In this document: positions 60,343-64,000 of the stretch, piece after piece
How the letters are laid out: the number at the start of each line of letters is the position of its first letter
Position numbering within the stretch: position 1 is the stretch's first letter
DNA from: Solirubrobacteraceae bacterium
Lineage (GTDB): Bacteria; Actinomycetota; Thermoleophilia; Solirubrobacterales; Solirubrobacteraceae
Length of the DNA stretch: 64,000 nt
Assembly (NCBI GenBank): GCA_030447275.1
Contig: JAUJPF010000015.1
Location: 1 to 64,000, forward strand
Reading direction: 5' to 3'
Program-made: the position numbers and the translations under genes
Notes under the pieces: generated by a model
The model's input: the letters and a program-made list of their open reading frames with translations, nothing else
Databases searched by the model: none
Told to the model about the DNA's origin: nothing

Positions 60343-61596
60343 ATGCCCACCGTTCACCGCCGGCTCGCCGTGGCCGCCCTGACCGTCGCAGCGGTCGCCG
60401 CGGGCGCCCCCGTCGCCCAGGCCGCCCCCCAGCCGGGCCTGAAGGCCGAGTTCTTCGACTACACCGACCTCACCGGCAAGGTCGCGGAGCGGATCGACGG
60501 CACGGTGGACTTCGACTGGGGGACCGGCGAGCCCGTCCCCGGCGTGGGCGACACGTTCTCGGTGCGCTGGTCGGGCGTGGTCACGCCGGCGCACACCGAG
60601 GCGTACACCTTCGTGACGCGCTCCGACGACGGCGTCCGGCTGTGGATCGACGGCGAGCTCGTGATCGACGACTGGTCGCTGCACGCGGCGGCCGAGCGCA
60701 GCGGGCAGATCGCGCTGGACGCCGGGAAGGCGTACGACCTCAAGCTCGAGTACTACGACGGCGTCAAGAACGCGGTCGCCAAGCTCTCCTGGCGCAGCGC
60801 AAGCCAGCCCAAGCAGATCGTCCCGTCGTCGGCGCTGGCCACCGAGCGCGCCGGCGCCGCGCCGGCGATCGAGCTGCCGAAGGAGGGCGGCGTCACCGCC
60901 GTCGTCGGCGACGGCTCGACGACGCCCACGGTGGTGGAGCCGGTGGTGGGCGAGCTGCCGGCCGAGGGCTCGATCGTCTCCTACGGCGGTCCGCTGCCCC
61001 CGCCGGCGCCGCCGGTCGCGGGTGAGACCTTCAACGCCGCGCCCGAGCCGGGCGCCGACGTCCTCGTCCGCCGCCCGGCCGACGGGCAGCTCCTGCCGCT
61101 CGAGGAGGGCGCCAGCCTGCCGGTCGGCACCCGCGTCGACGCTCGCGAGGGCGGCGTCGACATCCAGACCGCTCCCGCGGCGGGCGTTGACCGCCCGACG
61201 CAGGACGCGCACTTCGAGGGCGGCATGTTCCGCGTCGGCCAGAGCCGGCGAGGAGGCCGCGTCGTGACCATCGACCTCATGCACGGCGAGTTCGCCGAGG
61301 TGTGCGGGCCGCTCTCCAAGCGCGAGCGGCGTGCCATCGCCAACCGCCGCGGCGCCGTCGCCCGCGCCGCCGGCAGCGGCCGCGCCCTGCGCCGGCTGTG
61401 GGGCAAGGGCAAGGGGCGCTTCCGCACCCGCGGGCGTCACGCCGCCGCGACGGTCCGCGGCACGTCGTGGTCGGTCGTCGACCGCTGCGACAGCACCTCG
61501 GTCTTCGTCCTCGAGGGCATCGTCGACGTCGAGAACCTGCTCACCGGCAGGGTCGTCACGCTGACCGCCGGCGAGGGCTACGCCGCCAGGCCGTAG
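60343..61596 (+). CDS. Secreted PA14-domain protein with FecR-like C-terminal module
   Basis: 417 residues from an ATG with a signal peptide (LAVAALTVAAVAAGAPVAQA). Residues ~28-165 form a PA14 carbohydrate-binding domain (LKAEFFDYTDLTG, FVTRSDDGVRLWIDGELVID, YDLKLEYYDGVKNAVAKLSW). The C-terminal half is FecR-like and ends with RRLWGKGKGRFRTRGRH, AATVRGTSWSVVDRCD and LTAGEGYAARP, the same module as in 24614-25789. Probably a cell-surface glycan-binding protein. Its end overlaps the convergent aminotransferase by 19 bases. Confidence 0.87.
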   Translation: MPTVHRRLAVAALTVAAVAAGAPVAQAAPQPGLKAEFFDYTDLTGKVAERIDGTVDFDWGTGEPVPGVGDTFSVRWSGVVTPAHTEAYTFVTRSDDGVRLWIDGELVIDDWSLHAAAERSGQIALDAGKAYDLKLEYYDGVKNAVAKLSWRSASQPKQIVPSSALATERAGAAPAIELPKEGGVTAVVGDGSTTPTVVEPVVGELPAEGSIVSYGGPLPPPAPPVAGETFNAAPEPGADVLVRRPADGQLLPLEEGASLPVGTRVDAREGGVDIQTAPAAGVDRPTQDAHFEGGMFRVGQSRRGGRVVTIDLMHGEFAEVCGPLSKRERRAIANRRGAVARAAGSGRALRRLWGKGKGRFRTRGRHAAATVRGTSWSVVDRCDSTSVFVLEGIVDVENLLTGRVVTLTAGEGYAARP

Positions 61597-62651
61597 GCCC
61601 GCGCGACCTCGCTGACCTGCTCGCGGGTCAGCGAGGCGCTCATCGGCAGCGCTAGGTGCGTGCGCGCGGCCTCGTCGGTCGCCCGCAGCGGCACGCGCGG
61701 CGGGAACGGGAGCATCGCCCGCTGCGCGTGGACCGGCGTGCGGTAGTAGCCGCGCGCCTGCACGCCTGCCTCGGCGAGCGCGTTCGCGACCGCGTCGGGG
61801 CGCTCGTGGCGTACGACGTGCAGGTGCCACGCCGGGGTCGTGCCCGGCGCGGCGGCGGGGCCGGCGAGGCCCTCCTCCGCGTACCACCCGGCGACCTTGC
61901 GGCGGTGGTCGCACCACGCGTCGACGTGCGGCAGCAGCACGCGCAGCGCCGCGGCCTGGACCTCGTCGAGGCGGCTGTTGTAGCCGACCTCCTCGTAGGT
62001 GACCTTGTCGCGCGAGCCGTGGAAGCGCAGCGTGCGCACGCGGTCGTCGAGCTCGGCGTCGCGGGCGACGACCGCGCCGCCGTCGCCGAGGGCGCCGAGG
62101 TTCTTCGAGGGATAGAACGAGAACGTCGCGACGGTGCCGAGCGCCCCCGCGCGCCGCCCGTCCGCGGCGAGCGCGCCCGCGGCCTGCGCCGCGTCCTCGA
62201 CCACCGGCACGCCCAGGGCCTCGATCTCCTCGACCGGCGCCACGTTGCCGAACAGGTGGACGGCGACGACGGCCTTCGTGCGCGGGCCCAGCGCCGCCTT
62301 CACCGTGTCGGCGGTGACGCACAGCGTCTCGGGGTCGACGTCGCAGAACACCGGGGTGGCGCCGGTCGGCGGGATCGCCTCGGCGCTCGCGTAGAACGTG
62401 AACGACGGCACCACGACCTCGTCGCCGGGCCCGACGCCGAGGGCGCGCAGCGCGATCGTGATCGCCTCGGTGCCGTTGGCCACGCCGGCGACATGCGGCG
62501 CGCCGAGCCACCCCGCCAGCTCGCGCTCGAACGCGTCGACCTCGGGGCCGAGGACGAAGTGCCCGCCGTCGACGACGCGCTCGATCGCGGCCAGGATCTC
62601 GGCGCGCAGCGGCCGCAGCGGCGACTGCGTGTCGAACAGCGGGACGGGCAT
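61578..62651 (-). CDS. DegT/DnrJ/EryC1/StrS-family sugar aminotransferase
   Basis: 357 residues from an ATG with TACCCT seven bases upstream. PLP-enzyme motifs: ANGTEAITIALRALGVGPGD, VPVVEDAAQAAGA, and the cofactor lysine in TFSFYPSKNLGALGDGG. These enzymes add an amino group to a 4-keto (or 3-keto) sugar nucleotide. A 4-keto-6-deoxy product from the dehydratase at 55346 is a natural substrate (PglF-PglE logic). It diverges from the DedA gene over 33 bases. Confidence 0.94.
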   Translation of the reverse strand: MPVPLFDTQSPLRPLRAEILAAIERVVDGGHFVLGPEVDAFERELAGWLGAPHVAGVANGTEAITIALRALGVGPGDEVVVPSFTFYASAEAIPPTGATPVFCDVDPETLCVTADTVKAALGPRTKAVVAVHLFGNVAPVEEIEALGVPVVEDAAQAAGALAADGRRAGALGTVATFSFYPSKNLGALGDGGAVVARDAELDDRVRTLRFHGSRDKVTYEEVGYNSRLDEVQAAALRVLLPHVDAWCDHRRKVAGWYAEEGLAGPAAAPGTTPAWHLHVVRHERPDAVANALAEAGVQARGYYRTPVHAQRAMLPFPPRVPLRATDEAARTHLALPMSASLTREQVSEVARAYGLAA

Positions 62652-62658
62652 CGCGGGA

Positions 62659-62676
62659 AGGGTAGGCCGCTACCCT
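62659..62676. promoter_or_regulatory. Paired divergent leaderless promoters, both TACCCT
   Basis: Minus-strand TACCCT (62659-62664) is seven bases before ATG 62651. Plus-strand TACCCT (62671-62676) is eight bases before GTG 62685. Same hexamer, back to back in a 33-base gap. Confidence 0.55.
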
Positions 62677-62684
62677 CGCCGGTC

Positions 62685-63353
62685 GTGCTCGCCGCCTCCA
62701 TCGTCGTCTTCGCGTCGCTGACCGACCCCCTGGTCGAGTTCGCGACCGACGTCGTGGACGCGATGGGGCTGCCCGGGATCTTCCTGCTCATGGCGCTCGA
62801 GAGCGCGTGCATCCCAATCCCGTCCGAGGCGACGATGCTGTTCGCGGGCTTCAACGTCCATCGCGGCGAGTACAGCCTGTTCGTCGTGACGATGGTCGGT
62901 TCGGTGGCGAACCTCGTCGGTTCGTGGGTCGCGTACTGGGTCGGCCGTGCCGGGCGCGTCGACATCCTCGAGAAGCACGGCAAGAAGCTGCACATCAAGC
63001 CGTCGTACCTGGCGTGGGCCGACCGCTGGTTCGAGAAGCACGGCGACATGACCGTCCTGCTCACCCGGATGCTGCCGATCATCAGGACGTTCATCTCGCT
63101 GCCCGCGGGCGTCGCGCGGATGCCGTTCTGGCGGTTCTCGATCCTGACCTTCATCGGCTGCGTGCCGTGGGTCTTCATGCTCACGTTCATCGGCCAGCAG
63201 GCGGCCGAGGAGTGGGAGTCGTGGAAGGACTCGCTGCACTACTTCGACTACGCGGTCGCCGCGATCATCGTGCTCGGCGTCCTGTACCTCTTCATCCGCA
63301 ACCGGCGCGACCGCGGTGGCGGGGCGGAGCCGGCCGCGGATGCGGCCGGCTAG
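62685..63353 (+). CDS. DedA-family membrane protein
   Basis: 222 residues from a GTG. DedA phrases: ALESACIPIPSEATMLFAGF, YWVGRAGRVDILEKHGKKL, FEKHGDMTVLLTRMLPIIRTF, SLPAGVARMPFWRF and TFIGCVPWVF. Members of this family include flippases that recycle undecaprenyl phosphate or move other lipids across the membrane. The next gene encodes an undecaprenyl-diphosphate phosphatase homolog, which fits a lipid-carrier recycling role. Confidence 0.92.
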   Translation: MLAASIVVFASLTDPLVEFATDVVDAMGLPGIFLLMALESACIPIPSEATMLFAGFNVHRGEYSLFVVTMVGSVANLVGSWVAYWVGRAGRVDILEKHGKKLHIKPSYLAWADRWFEKHGDMTVLLTRMLPIIRTFISLPAGVARMPFWRFSILTFIGCVPWVFMLTFIGQQAAEEWESWKDSLHYFDYAVAAIIVLGVLYLFIRNRRDRGGGAEPAADAAG

Positions 63354-64000
63354 AGCGCTCGCGCTCGGCCTCCTCCACGGGCCCGCCGAGCTGCTGCCGG
63401 TCTCGTCGTCGGCGCACGCCGCGCTGCTGCTCCAGGATCTCGCGCCCGAGCGGCGCAAGGAGCTCGAGGTCGCGCTGCACGCCGGGACGCTCCTCGCCCT
63501 CGGGCCGCCGCGGCTCGCGCCGTGGCTCGCGCTCGCCACGGCGCCGCCGGCGCTCGCGGGCCTGCTCCTCGAGGGGCCGATCGAGCGGCGGCTCGACGCC
63601 GCCGACGCTCGCCGCCGGGCTGCTCGCCGCCGCGGCCGCGCTCGCCCTCGCCGACCGCGCGCCGCAGCGGCGCCGCGGGTCGCCGGCGCTCCGCGACGCG
63701 CTGTGGCTGGGCGCGGCCCAGGCCGCCGCGCTCGTCCCCGGGGTCTCGCGGCACGGCGCCGCGCGCTCGGTGCTGCGCGCGCGCGGCTTCACGCGCCCGG
63801 CCGCGCACGCGGCGTCGCGCGAGGCGTCGCGGCCGGTGCTCGCCGGCGCGACCGTCCTGAAGGGCTGGCGCGTGGCGCAGCGACGCGAGGCCGACGCCCC
63901 GCTGCTCGCCGCCGCCGCGGGCTCGGCGCTGTCCACGCGGCTCGCCGCGCGGGCGCTCGCCGGCCGCGGCGTCCGCGCGCCGCTGTGGCCGTTCGCGCTC
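63340..64000 (+). pseudogene. uppP: Undecaprenyl-diphosphate phosphatase homolog, frameshifted and cut by window edge
   Basis: ATG 63340 overlaps the dedA end by 14 bases. Frame one encodes HGPAELLPVSSSAHAALLLQ (first BacA/UppP motif, with His for the usual Gln) to GPIERRLDA near 63600. It then must drop one base (GCCGCCG run at ~63595-63604) to continue as LAAGLLAAAAALALADRAP and the second motif AAQAAALVPGVSRHGAARS. The region between motifs is shorter than usual. The gene runs off the window. The frameshift may be a sequence error in a GC run. Confidence 0.7.

Overview
This window is very GC-rich bacterial DNA with an actinobacterial gene style: many GTG starts, few Shine-Dalgarno sites and many tail-to-tail overlaps. 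The gene content (2-oxoacid dehydrogenase with E1 alpha and E1 beta as separate subunits, histone-deacetylase-like hydrolase, DUF4394 and DUF3105 proteins, PA14/FecR-like secreted proteins, arrays of large secreted paralogs) fits the class Thermoleophilia, order Solirubrobacterales. That placement is inference from gene content; no rRNA is present. The first ~250 bases are clearly AT-richer than the rest and look foreign or artefactual.

Layout. 0.3-4.8 kb: a membrane protein, a GH25 lysozyme, then E1 alpha / E1 beta / E2 of a lipoylated 2-oxoacid dehydrogenase complex. 4.8-10.3 kb: a small membrane protein, a secreted DUF4394 protein, lipB, a secreted propeller-like protein, a GNAT protein and lipA; lipB and lipA would supply the lipoyl group used by the E2. 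10.3-16 kb: rhomboid protease, D-Ala-D-Ala carboxypeptidase, a coupled pair of acyl-CoA dehydrogenases and an HDAC-like hydrolase. 15.9-21.8 kb: a decayed PD-(D/E)XK nuclease beside tRNA-Ala(TGC), glutamate dehydrogenase, PhzF, a GGDEF protein and tRNA-Ala(CGC). 21.8-31.5 kb: RTX-like and FecR-like secreted proteins, an M28 peptidase, an orphan DNA methyltransferase, a two-domain peptidoglycan hydrolase, transketolase, pyrophosphatase and a haloalkane-dehalogenase-like protein. 31.5-39.4 kb: SDR, a second GGDEF protein, a sigma factor fused to a zinc finger and membrane segment, an alpha/beta hydrolase, and an amidase flanked by two DUF3105 paralogs. 39.4-42.1 kb: ATP-grasp, sugar-phosphate transferase and glycosyltransferase genes. 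42.2-50.1 kb: three tandem ~850-residue secreted paralogs. 50.2-64 kb: an Ig-like/DMFase-like protein operon with a histidine phosphatase and phosphosulfolactate synthase, then a glycan module (nucleotide-sugar 4,6-dehydratase, methyltransferases, DegT aminotransferase), DedA and a frame-broken UppP.

Themes. (1) Cell-envelope glycan building and remodelling dominate. (2) At least eighteen genes have a TAnnnT hexamer 6-10 bases before the start codon, which suggests widespread leaderless transcription and helps choose starts. (3) Several genes have broken frames, two of them at exact short tandem duplications (55 and 35 bp); these may be real mutations or assembly errors. No rRNA, CRISPR array, insertion sequence or complete prophage was found.
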